23,643 nucleotides of DNA, taken from contig JBFISM010000044.1 of NCBI GenBank assembly GCA_041608535.1, forward strand, positions 1 to 23,643, given 5' to 3'. The DNA comes from JBFISM01 sp041608535 (GTDB taxonomy: Bacteria; Actinomycetota; Acidimicrobiia; Spongiisociales; UBA5794). The stretch's first letter is position 1, and the number at the start of each line of letters is the position of its first letter. The translations under genes were made by a program, and so were the position numbers. The notes under the pieces are model-generated. The model was not told the origin of the DNA. It worked only from the letters and a program-made list of their open reading frames with translations, and made no database searches. Positions 1 through 6,810 of this stretch are shown here, piece by piece.

Positions 1-2
1 AC

Positions 3-2381
3 GTCATCGACGAGAAGGGGCTGAGGTCGGATCCGTCGTTCAAGCCATCGTTCTCACCCGATTGGCTCGTGGAGCACGACTACGTCGGTCGGGCAGCGGT
101 TTTCGATCCGAGAGCGCTTAGCAAAGTTGGTATCGCAGGGTTGAGCCGCAGCAAACCGCACCGGGACCTCCTCATCCGACTGTGGGAGCAGGGACACTCG
201 CCGGCCCGGATCGAGGCCGTACTCCTGCACTGCCGGCACCCTGCAATTGCAACCGGCGAGGAGGATTCCCAATTCGCTCAGGACGTGGCCGTCCGGCGCG
301 GCTTGCCCGCGACGGCGGTTCGTTCCGGTCGAGAGTCCATCGAGCTGCGATATCCCGTCCCTCCCCACACCAAGGTGTCGATCATCGTCCCGTTCAAGGA
401 CAAGCCACGTCTGTTGAACAATGTCGTGGACAGCATCAGGCGCCTGACGTCATACACCGATTACGAGTTGGTGTTGGTCGACAACGGCAGCGCCAATCCT
501 GCGACTCGTGCTTTGATCGACCGGTTGGCGAGCGCATCCGATATCGAAATCGTTCGCTACGACGAAGAGTTCAACTACTCGCGCGCCAACAACCTGGGAG
601 CAGCGACGGCGTCTGGCGACGTGTTGGTCTTCCTCAACAACGACACCGAAGTCGTATCTCCGGATTGGCTCGAGATCTTGGCCGGGCAAGCGCTACGGGA
701 GGGAGTTGGGGCGGTCGGAGCCCTTCTCCAATACCGTGACGGATCAATCCAACATGCAGGCGTCGTCATTGGGCTGGCGGGCATGGCATCTCACTTGTTC
801 TCGGGTCTCGAGCCCAACGAGGTGCCCGGTGCCTGGATCGATCACGCTCGGGAGGTCACAGCCGTGACCGGTGCGTGCCTCGCGGTGGACCGAGACGCTT
901 TCGTGGCCGTTGGCGGATTCGACGAGTCGTTCGAACTCACCGGCAGCGACGTGGACTTCTGTCTGCGCCTCATTCGCGCCGGCTACCGGAACCTCATCGA
1001 CCCCCGGGCCCGGCTCATCCACCTCGAGCGCAGGACGCGACGGGGGCTAGCGGTACGCCGCAACGATCAATGGCGATCGTTCTACAGCTACCACGAGCAT
1101 CTCCGCAATGGTGATTCGTACTTCAACGCCAACTTGTCACGCCAAACGTCGGCGTTGGTGCCGCGCACCAGCGACGAACCAGGGTTGGAAGCGCTCAGGG
1201 CTCGGCTGTTCCCGATCAGCGAGCAACATCGCAGCACGCGACGATTGCTCGCACAGTTCGACACTTCGACATCCCAGATCGAGGCCAGCCGCCGCACCAC
1301 CGCCGGTTCGGCGACGAGCCATGGTCGACGGGTCGAGACGGCTACGTGGTTCCTGTCGCCGTTCACCCACGTATATCGAGGCGGGATCTACACGGCATTA
1401 CGCGTCGCCGACCACCTGACCGAGCGCTTCGGAACTCATCACCGCCTCGTCATCTGCGGCGAGCCCGATACCGACGTCGCCTCACGGGCGAAGCAGATCG
1501 CAGAAGCCTTCCCGGCGCTCAGCTTCGATATGACACTCCTGCCGCCGGGCGCGGAACCCGACACAATGCCTCCAACCGACATCGCGGTCTGCACGCTGTG
1601 GAAGACGGCATATGCCTTACTGAAGTTCAACCGCTGCGACCAGAAGTACTACTTCGTCCAGGACTACGAGCCACTCTTCTCCCGTGCGGACGCGATCTAT
1701 GGCCTCGTTGAGACCACGTATCGATTCGGGTTCCATGGTATCGCCAACACCAAAGGCGTAGCCGACGCCTATCGAGCCTACGGAAACGACTGCGTTCACT
1801 TCACGCCGGGCATCGATCACGACCTCTTTCACCCAGGGGAAGAAGCGGGCGGAGATCGCCCGCTGCGCATCGTCTTCTACGGCCGGCCGTCGCGGCCCCG
1901 GAACGGCTTCGAGCTGGGTGCGGCAGCGCTCACGGAGTTGAAGGCGAGGCACGGTGACGACGTCGAGATAGTCTCCGTGGGTGCCCGCTTTCAACCGGCC
2001 GCTTTCTCTCTCGAAGGTGTCCTGGAAAACCGAGGCGTACTTCCAACGATCCTCGATGTGGCTCGCCTCTACCGGAGTAGCGACATCGGGCTGGTCTTCA
2101 TGTTCACCAAGCACCCTTCGTATCAGCCGCTCGAATACATGGCGAGCGGGTGTGCGACCGTCACGAACCGAAACGAAGCCAACTCGTGGCTGTTCGAGGA
2201 CGGGAGGAATGCATTGCTGACGATCCCGACGGTGTCGTCGGTAGCGGATGCCCTCGGCCGCTTGATCGAGGACACGCGCTTGCGTTCCACCATCGTCGCC
2301 GGGGGTCTGGCAACCGCCGCCGAGATGCGTTGGGCACCGGCCTTGCGGCGGGTCTCCGACTTCATGCTGCACAACCGCTGA
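3..2381 (+). CDS. Multidomain glycosyltransferase (GT2 + WsaF-like GT4), 5' partial
   Basis: The frame is open from base 3 with no stop. A GTG at 69 exists, but the codons before it already encode a conserved-looking 'FKPSFSPDW' stretch. In O-antigen and S-layer glycan transferases this kind of stretch ends a first GT2 domain, so the true start lies upstream of the window. A complete GT2 domain follows, beginning at 'KVSIIVPFKDK' (about base 370) with the nucleotide-binding 'NNDTEV' (DxD-like) near base 640 and 'GGFDESF' near base 910. The C-terminal part (from about base 1340, 'WFLSPF') resembles the rhamnosyltransferase WsaF and other GT4 enzymes, including 'KYYFVQDYEPLF' and a glycine-rich donor-binding region near base 1880. 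The likely role is cytoplasmic assembly of a surface polysaccharide or protein-glycan from nucleotide sugars. Family assignment is solid; the sugar and acceptor are unknown. Confidence 0.9.
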   Translation, partial: VIDEKGLRSDPSFKPSFSPDWLVEHDYVGRAAVFDPRALSKVGIAGLSRSKPHRDLLIRLWEQGHSPARIEAVLLHCRHPAIATGEEDSQFAQDVAVRRGLPATAVRSGRESIELRYPVPPHTKVSIIVPFKDKPRLLNNVVDSIRRLTSYTDYELVLVDNGSANPATRALIDRLASASDIEIVRYDEEFNYSRANNLGAATASGDVLVFLNNDTEVVSPDWLEILAGQALREGVGAVGALLQYRDGSIQHAGVVIGLAGMASHLFSGLEPNEVPGAWIDHAREVTAVTGACLAVDRDAFVAVGGFDESFELTGSDVDFCLRLIRAGYRNLIDPRARLIHLERRTRRGLAVRRNDQWRSFYSYHEHLRNGDSYFNANLSRQTSALVPRTSDEPGLEALRARLFPISEQHRSTRRLLAQFDTSTSQIEASRRTTAGSATSHGRRVETATWFLSPFTHVYRGGIYTALRVADHLTERFGTHHRLVICGEPDTDVASRAKQIAEAFPALSFDMTLLPPGAEPDTMPPTDIAVCTLWKTAYALLKFNRCDQKYYFVQDYEPLFSRADAIYGLVETTYRFGFHGIANTKGVADAYRAYGNDCVHFTPGIDHDLFHPGEEAGGDRPLRIVFYGRPSRPRNGFELGAAALTELKARHGDDVEIVSVGARFQPAAFSLEGVLENRGVLPTILDVARLYRSSDIGLVFMFTKHPSYQPLEYMASGCATVTNRNEANSWLFEDGRNALLTIPTVSSVADALGRLIEDTRLRSTIVAGGLATAAEMRWAPALRRVSDFMLHNR

Positions 2382-2695
2382 TCGCCGTCGGATCCCGCAA
2401 GACGGCTGTGATCTCGCACCAACGCCGTCGTGCGGTTAGTGTTGCGGTCGAGAGAGAGCCCGGAGGTACGACCGGGTGCCGAGCACGAGCGACGTGCACG
2501 GTGAGAGGGACGACGCGGCCGGGCATCGAGCAAGACTGTGATGCCGGTGGCCGAGTTGAGGGGAACCCCGTGGGTGATGCTTGCTCAGGCAAGATCCTCA
2601 CCCGCGATTCGCTACGACCCGTCTGCGATTGACCAACGGCGGTTCTGCTCCGAACCCACCGGCTCTCGTCGCCGTGAGTAAAGGAGAAGCTCCCT
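2382..2695 (+). other. Intergenic stretch with leader of the secreted-protein gene
   Basis: These 314 bases hold no credible gene. Short open frames on both strands lack ribosome binding sites and recognisable protein character. The second half is rich in inverted repeats (described separately), and the last bases carry a strong ribosome binding site (AAAGGAG) for the gene at 2696. I see no tRNA and no clear -10/-35 pair. Confidence 0.6.
2499..2603 (+). promoter_or_regulatory. Structured 5' leader, class unknown
   Basis: Several nested inverted repeats lie close together. CGGCC (2516-2520) pairs with GGCCG (2549-2553) and encloses GGCATC (2522-2527) pairing with GATGCC (2540-2545). A GGGG-AA-CCCC element sits at about 2560-2569. 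GGGTGA (2572-2577) pairs with TCACCC (2598-2603) and encloses CTTGC (2580-2584) pairing with GCAAG (2589-2593). GGTGAG at 2500-2505 can alternatively pair with CTCACC at 2597-2602, so two mutually exclusive folds are possible. The element ends about 90 bases before the start codon at 2696. It contains CTCAGGCAA, reminiscent of glycine riboswitch cores, but the rest does not fit that consensus, so no class is assigned. Confidence 0.35.
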
Positions 2696-3721
2696 ATGAC
2701 CTACAGACTCCCCAGTCTGCGTCTCGCCATCGCCCTTGCGACGGTCGGCGTGATGCTCGTTGCCATCGCCCCGCAAGCGCGTGGGCAAGACGGCGCCGTC
2801 GAGGTATGTACCGGCGAGGTGGTGAGCCGTGCTCCGCAAGCACCGTTCTCTGTCGATCTCGCAATCGACCCGGCGCTCCCTGCCGGCCTCTACCAGGCCA
2901 CTCTTTCGGTGGCCAACGAATCCGGCTCGTTCAACGGGTTCGAGACGGCAGTCGCTGATATCGCCGGCACCACCGTCGGCCCCACCGATGCCCCGGCATC
3001 ACGGAACGATTTCCCGCAAACGGCAACTGAGGTGGTGACGCTTGACGGCCCCCTCACCTCGATAACAGTCAGTGACGGCATGCCGAACGTTCGCCACATG
3101 TCTTCGTTGAGCGCGTGCGTGACCTTGACGCCCCTGACGTGCGAGACGCTCGCGCTCGCCAGCGACGAGGAGACACTGGTGGTCGACGGCAACGATCCCA
3201 ACGCCACATATCCCACGAACGCAGCGCTTGCCTGGGAACCGTGGCAGGGCACCGATCCTTCGGTCTGGGACATCAACATCAACCACACGTTCACGACCGC
3301 CGACTGGATCTGGGAGACCTTCCGAGTCCTGTTGCCGACTGAAGGGTCCATTGTCGAGTTCGCCGAGCCCTTCGATATCCCTGGCATCCCCCTCGATGGG
3401 ACGATTCACCTGACGGTCGACAACGGCTACGAGCTGGCCATGAACGGCACCGTGATCGGTACTGCGCAGCTGTCTGGCGATTGGCGCAACAGCAATCTCA
3501 GTCAGGACTTCGTCGACGGGGGTCCGACCGGCGACCTGTGGCAGAACGTCGAGACGTGGGATCTGACCGGAACTCTCGTGAGTGGTGAGAACGTCCTCGA
3601 GATCACGGGAGTCAACGAGTACATGACACCGGACGACGAGTTCAACGTCGCCTTCGGCAATATCGGCAACAACCCAGCGGGGTTGATCTACGAAGCCGAG
3701 ATCACCTACTGCGCACCGTGA
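2696..3721 (+). CDS. Secreted protein of unknown function
   Basis: A 341-residue protein. The start is fixed by AAAGGAG about 8 bases upstream. A Sec signal peptide is clear: R/L-rich N-region, hydrophobic core at residues 9-24, and probable cleavage after 'QARG' near residue 30. The mature part is acidic and rich in beta-forming residues, as expected of an exported protein. It has a few cysteines, including one near the mature N-terminus (about 38), two near the middle and one three residues from the end, which could form disulfides. The last ~130 residues ('LTVDNGYELAMNG', 'WDLTGTLVSGENVLEI', 'GLIYEAEITY') read like the jelly-roll/galactose-binding modules that recur in bacterial surface proteins. 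I do not recognise the first half. The gene stands alone behind a structured leader and converges on the SLH protein gene. It may be a surface adhesin or carbohydrate-binding protein; this is inference. Confidence 0.85.
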   Translation: MTYRLPSLRLAIALATVGVMLVAIAPQARGQDGAVEVCTGEVVSRAPQAPFSVDLAIDPALPAGLYQATLSVANESGSFNGFETAVADIAGTTVGPTDAPASRNDFPQTATEVVTLDGPLTSITVSDGMPNVRHMSSLSACVTLTPLTCETLALASDEETLVVDGNDPNATYPTNAALAWEPWQGTDPSVWDININHTFTTADWIWETFRVLLPTEGSIVEFAEPFDIPGIPLDGTIHLTVDNGYELAMNGTVIGTAQLSGDWRNSNLSQDFVDGGPTGDLWQNVETWDLTGTLVSGENVLEITGVNEYMTPDDEFNVAFGNIGNNPAGLIYEAEITYCAP

Positions 3722-3740
3722 TCTGAGCCGCTCGACCGTG

Positions 3741-3768
3741 CGAGGCGGCGCCTTCGGGTGCCGCCTCG
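3741..3768. terminator. UUCG-capped hairpin between convergent genes
   Basis: A 12-base-pair stem (3741-3752 with 3757-3768, one G-U pair) is closed by the very stable C(TTCG)G tetraloop. It lies 19 bases after the stop of the plus-strand secreted-protein gene and 28 bases after the stop of the minus-strand gene, the usual place for a shared terminator. Neither side has a long T tract, so termination efficiency is uncertain. Confidence 0.65.
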
Positions 3769-3796
3769 CCGCGTCGCACCTTGTTCTACCGAGGCC

Positions 3797-5395
3797 TCAC
3801 GCGACGAGGGCGCGGTACAGAAACGCTGCCATCTGACCTCGCGTGACCAATCCGTTCGGACAGAACCGGTCGTTGGTCGGCGGATTGCACCCGAGCGTCA
3901 CGCCGGCGACACGGAGCCGAGCGATGTCGTCCTCGAAGATCGAGCCATCGTCGTCGACAAACCAGTTCTCTGTGCCGGTGTTGCTGTAGCCCAGGGCTCG
4001 AACGAGGAGGGCCGCCATCTGGGCACGGGTCAGCTTTGCAGACGGGCAGTAATTCGAGTTGGCAGGTGGATTGCATCCTGAGGTGATGCCTGACTCGGCG
4101 AGTCGGTTGATATCGTCCTCGAGCTCCAACCCGGTGTCGTCCCCAAAGTGGTCCTTCGATGCGGCAGGGAGATCGAGTGCCCGCACCAAGAAGGCGGCCA
4201 TTTGTGCCCGGCTCAGAGCAACGTCGGGACAGAAGAGGTCGTTGGCCGGTGGGTTGCACCCTTTGGTGATCCCCTCCTCGGCCAGCCACTCGATGCTCGT
4301 TGCAAAGATATGGCCTGGTGGGACGTCGAGGAAATCTGCCGGCCCCGGCTCAGGTGCCGCGTCGGGAAGTTGCGTAGCCCGGTCGGCTACCCAATCATCC
4401 ATCCTGCCGTCGAAGATCCAGGCCGTCTCGGAAGGGTCCGACCACGTCTGGTGGCCGGCGTTGAATGCCGGGTCGAGCACTCCGTCGATCAGCACGCGAA
4501 AGTCGTACCACTCGCCCTTCTCCTCTTTGAGCCGGTTGAAGTAGATCGCTCCGATCACCTGGGGGTGGGCCTTGAGCCCGGCGAACATGTCATCGAGCCA
4601 CTGCGTGCGTCGCCCTAGCTCGTCGTCCACCGATGCCGTCTGGTTGATGAAGATGGGCTTCGCCGGCGATACGGTTGCCGCCATCTCCTCGATGTGCATT
4701 CCGAACGTCGCCTCGTAGTCCCGCCACGGGTCGTCGAGGCCTAGGACGATGTTGCGGTTGTGCTTGTTGAACGCGAGGATGTCCACGAGCTCGTCGCCTG
4801 GGTAGAACTGGTCGTAGGAGTAGCCGGCCGAAGAGATCCCGTTCATCACGAACGCAAACCGCACACGGTCTGGACCCAAACCCGCCTCGCGAAACGCATC
4901 GTGGATACGTTCGAATGCGGTCTTGTAACCCGCCGGATCGCCCGACCAAGCATGGGAAGCCAGGTTCGCCTCCGGGAAGGGAGCGAAGACCAAGCGCTTG
5001 GTGACGTCGTCTGCCATCCATGTCGCCCAGAAATCGACCATGTCCTGCACGTCCTGATCGAACTCACCCGCATTGAACGCATCGAGGTCCGGTGCGTGTG
5101 CCACCTGCCAGGGCACGATTCCCCATGCGTGGTGATCGTCGAGAAACGGCGGCAACCAGCCAACGGACCAGTCGAGGTCGAAGTTCCAGAAGACCTGCCG
5201 GAACGCAGGGAACTTGCCGGCCTCTGCCTCGAAATCCGGAAGGTCGGTTCGCCAGTCCTGCGTCGCAAACCCCAACAACGTCGGTTTTTCGTTCTCTTCC
5301 GCCTGCGCCGGTCGGGGAGCAGTCGCAAACGCAACGAGGAAGACGGCGACGACGACCACCACGATCGAAGCGCGTTTCCCGGCACCTGGGAGCAT
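3797..5395 (-). CDS. Exported GH26-like protein with three SLH repeats
   Basis: A 532-residue protein if translation begins at ATG 5395. This start follows AGGTGG and gives a textbook signal peptide (hydrophobic core at residues 9-26, cleavage after 'AQA' near residue 32); the open frame extends further upstream without signal-like character. Residues ~40-330 look like a TIM-barrel glycosidase of the GH26 mannanase type. 'FAPFPEAN' with Glu142 sits where the acid/base 'H-E-x-N' motif occurs, followed by 'YPGDELVDILAF'. The strand expected to carry the nucleophile reads 'KPIFINQTAS', putting Gln252 where family enzymes have Glu. Residues 355-532 are three SLH-type repeats that usually anchor proteins to the cell wall or S-layer. 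It is probably a wall-attached carbohydrate-binding or degrading protein. The domain call is good; catalysis is doubtful because of Gln252. Confidence 0.85.
   Translation of the reverse strand: MLPGAGKRASIVVVVVAVFLVAFATAPRPAQAEENEKPTLLGFATQDWRTDLPDFEAEAGKFPAFRQVFWNFDLDWSVGWLPPFLDDHHAWGIVPWQVAHAPDLDAFNAGEFDQDVQDMVDFWATWMADDVTKRLVFAPFPEANLASHAWSGDPAGYKTAFERIHDAFREAGLGPDRVRFAFVMNGISSAGYSYDQFYPGDELVDILAFNKHNRNIVLGLDDPWRDYEATFGMHIEEMAATVSPAKPIFINQTASVDDELGRRTQWLDDMFAGLKAHPQVIGAIYFNRLKEEKGEWYDFRVLIDGVLDPAFNAGHQTWSDPSETAWIFDGRMDDWVADRATQLPDAAPEPGPADFLDVPPGHIFATSIEWLAEEGITKGCNPPANDLFCPDVALSRAQMAAFLVRALDLPAASKDHFGDDTGLELEDDINRLAESGITSGCNPPANSNYCPSAKLTRAQMAALLVRALGYSNTGTENWFVDDDGSIFEDDIARLRVAGVTLGCNPPTNDRFCPNGLVTRGQMAAFLYRALVA
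3800..4333 (-). repeat. Three SLH-type protein repeats with paired cysteines
   Basis: Three tandem units of about 55-60 residues (approximately residues 355-410, 416-471 and 478-532 of the encoded protein). Each contains a helix ending in 'GIT/GVT-x-GCNPP', a second Cys-Pro about eight residues on, and 'RxQMAA(F/L)L-x-RAL'. The two cysteines per unit are unusual for classical SLH domains and suggest one disulfide per repeat outside the cell. Confidence 0.85.
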
Positions 5396-5958
5396 GATGC
5401 CACCTATCTCAAAGCCACTACCTGGTGGGTCGAAAGGTTCCGTATCCTGCGTCTGGAACCACCCACTGGGCGTGACGTTACTGCCTCCTCCTCGATGAAC
5501 AACGGGTCGATCGGGCCATTGCTGTACGTGCGACAGACCGGTCGACCTTCTCCAAACTGGGCTGTACACACGCGAGGGCGCAGCGTACCGCCTGGTCCAC
5601 GATGGTCGAAGTCACCGCCGCGCGGTCATCGCCGGAGCTTGTTCCCGGCACAGATGTATCCGCTGACGAGCCCTGTTCGGGCTCGTCACTTTGTGAACCG
5701 TCGGCGTTTCGGTGGTCGGAACGTATGCGGTCGTCAGCTACGCCAGAACCTGCACCCACCGACCTCCCCGTGTTGCGCACATGACCTCCGCATCGGGCGG
5801 TGGTTTCAGTGGTTCGTCGCGACGAGTTGGTTGAGTTGGTCGGCTGCCGCTGTACCTCGCAAGCGATGCGGGCAGCGACGTCGGTGGTTCGGTTTCTGGA
5901 ATACCGAGTCGGGTAGCGAGAACCTGCTCCGGCGATCGCACCGACAGGTCGAAGCCCC
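5396..5958. other. Intergenic stretch, no credible gene
   Basis: Between the SLH protein gene and the small membrane protein gene. Open frames here are arginine/serine-rich with low-complexity character and no ribosome binding site, typical of chance frames in GC-rich DNA. The only distinct structure is the perfect 10-base-pair inverted repeat at 5664-5688. The first ~30 bases carry the AGGTGG ribosome binding site of the minus-strand gene. I could not find a convincing promoter pair. Confidence 0.6.
5664..5688. terminator. Terminator-like perfect hairpin
   Basis: TGACGAGCCC (5664-5673) and GGGCTCGTCA (5679-5688) form a perfect 10-base-pair stem with a 5-base loop. On the plus strand it is followed by CTTTG, a very weak T run. 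It sits about 270 bases beyond the end of the minus-strand membrane protein gene and could end that transcript. With no T tract, the terminator call is tentative; a dyad binding site is the alternative. Confidence 0.35.
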
Positions 5959-6252
5959 TCAGGCGGTGCGGCCCATCGGCATGCGGTCTCGGTTCTTGTA
6001 GGCCCCTCCGAAGTGGCTGCTGATGTCGACGATGACCGCCAGCACGAGCCAGAACCAATCTCCCCCGACGACTCGACCGTTCGGCGCCACCGCCACGAAC
6101 ATCAGGGTCGTGAACGGGAAGAAGAGGAAGCCGAGTAACGGCCAGAAGAAGGTGCTGAAGGCAGATTCCCAGCGCTCCATGGCGGCCAACCACCATATGA
6201 AGATCGCGGCTCTGGGGCCAAGCAAGACCAGAGCCGTGACAAGGCAACACAT
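5959..6252 (-). CDS. Small three-helix membrane protein
   Basis: 97 residues, starting at ATG 6252 with GGGAG at a suitable distance. Three hydrophobic segments are visible: about residues 3-25 (ending 'FIWWLAAM'), 32-55 ('FWPLLGFLFFPFTTLMFV') and 64-80 ('DWFWLVLAVIVD'). The tail is short and basic ('KNRDRMPMGR'). It resembles small uncharacterised membrane proteins common in actinomycetes; I know no assigned function. It stands alone on the minus strand, and its Shine-Dalgarno sequence lies inside a perfect inverted repeat. A longer frame overlapping it in another register (5738-6250, minus) has no membrane character and is taken as a shadow. Confidence 0.75.
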   Translation of the reverse strand: MCCLVTALVLLGPRAAIFIWWLAAMERWESAFSTFFWPLLGFLFFPFTTLMFVAVAPNGRVVGGDWFWLVLAVIVDISSHFGGAYKNRDRMPMGRTA

Positions 6253-6256
6253 CGTC

Positions 6257-6281
6257 GGATCTCCCTCTCTCTGGGAGATCC
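6257..6281 (-). promoter_or_regulatory. Hairpin covering the ribosome binding site of the membrane protein gene
   Basis: GGATCTCCC (6257-6265) and GGGAGATCC (6273-6281) are perfect inverted repeats with a 7-base loop. On the minus strand the 3' arm contains the GGGAG Shine-Dalgarno sequence, and the stem ends 4 bases before the ATG at 6252. In RNA this would mask the ribosome binding site unless opened. A related arrangement (CTCCC-AGGGAG) recurs at about 6322-6332. Confidence 0.5.
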
Positions 6282-6397
6282 TAGTGCTCGAGCGAGACGG
6301 TGGGTGCTCATCGACTCACATCTCCCAGGGAGGGCTCGTGGCTCACGCGGAGCGAGTTGCTCGATGAAAAATCGTGCGAATTCTGTCGTGCGGCTCG

Positions 6398-6415
6398 CCG
6401 AGAACCTGTTCTCGG
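6398..6415. promoter_or_regulatory. 18-base perfect palindrome, possible operator
   Basis: CCGAGAAC-CT-GTTCTCGG: two 8-base arms with a 2-base spacer, inside a stretch without genes, about 145 bases upstream of the minus-strand start at 6252 and about 395 bases upstream of the plus-strand start at 6811. It resembles a transcription factor dyad more than a terminator, since no T run follows. The actinobacterial LexA box needs a 4-base spacer in GAAC-N4-GTTC and does not fit. Confidence 0.35.
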
Positions 6416-6752
6416 TTCCGATCGTCACTGCCGCCCGAGCTGAGGAGGTGCGTCAGAGTACGCACCAAGTAGAACTCGCTTGGAGGCATACGGACCCTCC
6501 GACTTCGCCCTCGAAATGCACGACGGGGTCGCCCATGGCACTGCTCCTTCTCTCGTATCTGTCACTCCGTATGACGACGCGTAGGAGGCACGATCTCGCG
6601 CACCACGTTCGATCACCCGCCCGTCGGTTCGGCTTCCAGCCGACGGACCCATCCATGCGCCAAGCGGACCGCCCGTCAGCCTCGTGGCGTCCCTGGTGAT
6701 GCTCCCGGGCGGCGTGGATGTCGCCGTCGTTCTCGAGGCCCGGGCGCGCGTT

Positions 6753-6767
6753 TGTCAACAGTTGACT
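6753..6767 (+). promoter_or_regulatory. Operator A (TGTCAAC-A-GTTGACT) over a promoter
   Basis: A near-perfect inverted repeat 43 bases upstream of the GTG at 6811. It overlaps a plausible -35 TTGTCA (6752-6757), which has an 18-base spacer to TACGCT (6776-6781). It is one of four related palindromes in the window, all intergenic; see the sites at 16639, 16725 and 23233. Confidence 0.6.
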
Positions 6768-6810
6768 GAGCGGCGTACGCTCGCTGCGGACTCCAGCGAG
6801 GGAGGAAGAC

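Larger units (their letters stand above)
6282..6810. other. Intergenic stretch dividing envelope and catabolic regions
   Basis: No credible gene. A plus-strand frame (6304-6699) and minus-strand frames lack ribosome binding sites and conserved protein character. The stretch holds the dyad at 6398-6415 and, at its right end, operator A and the ribosome binding site GGAGG (6801-6805) of the gene at 6811. Confidence 0.55.

Noticed and set aside
2499..2603. Assignment of the leader to the glycine or cobalamin riboswitch class.
   Set aside because: Only short strings (CTCAGGCAA, ACTGTGA) agree. The flanking conserved blocks of either class are missing or misplaced.
6398..6415. SOS (LexA) box.
   Set aside because: GAAC and GTTC are separated by 2 bases rather than the 4 required by the actinobacterial LexA site.
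6304..6699. Possible small gene in the gap between the envelope and catabolic regions.
   Set aside because: Arginine/serine-rich frame without domain character; ATG 6364 has only a poor ribosome binding site and the composition is that of chance frames.
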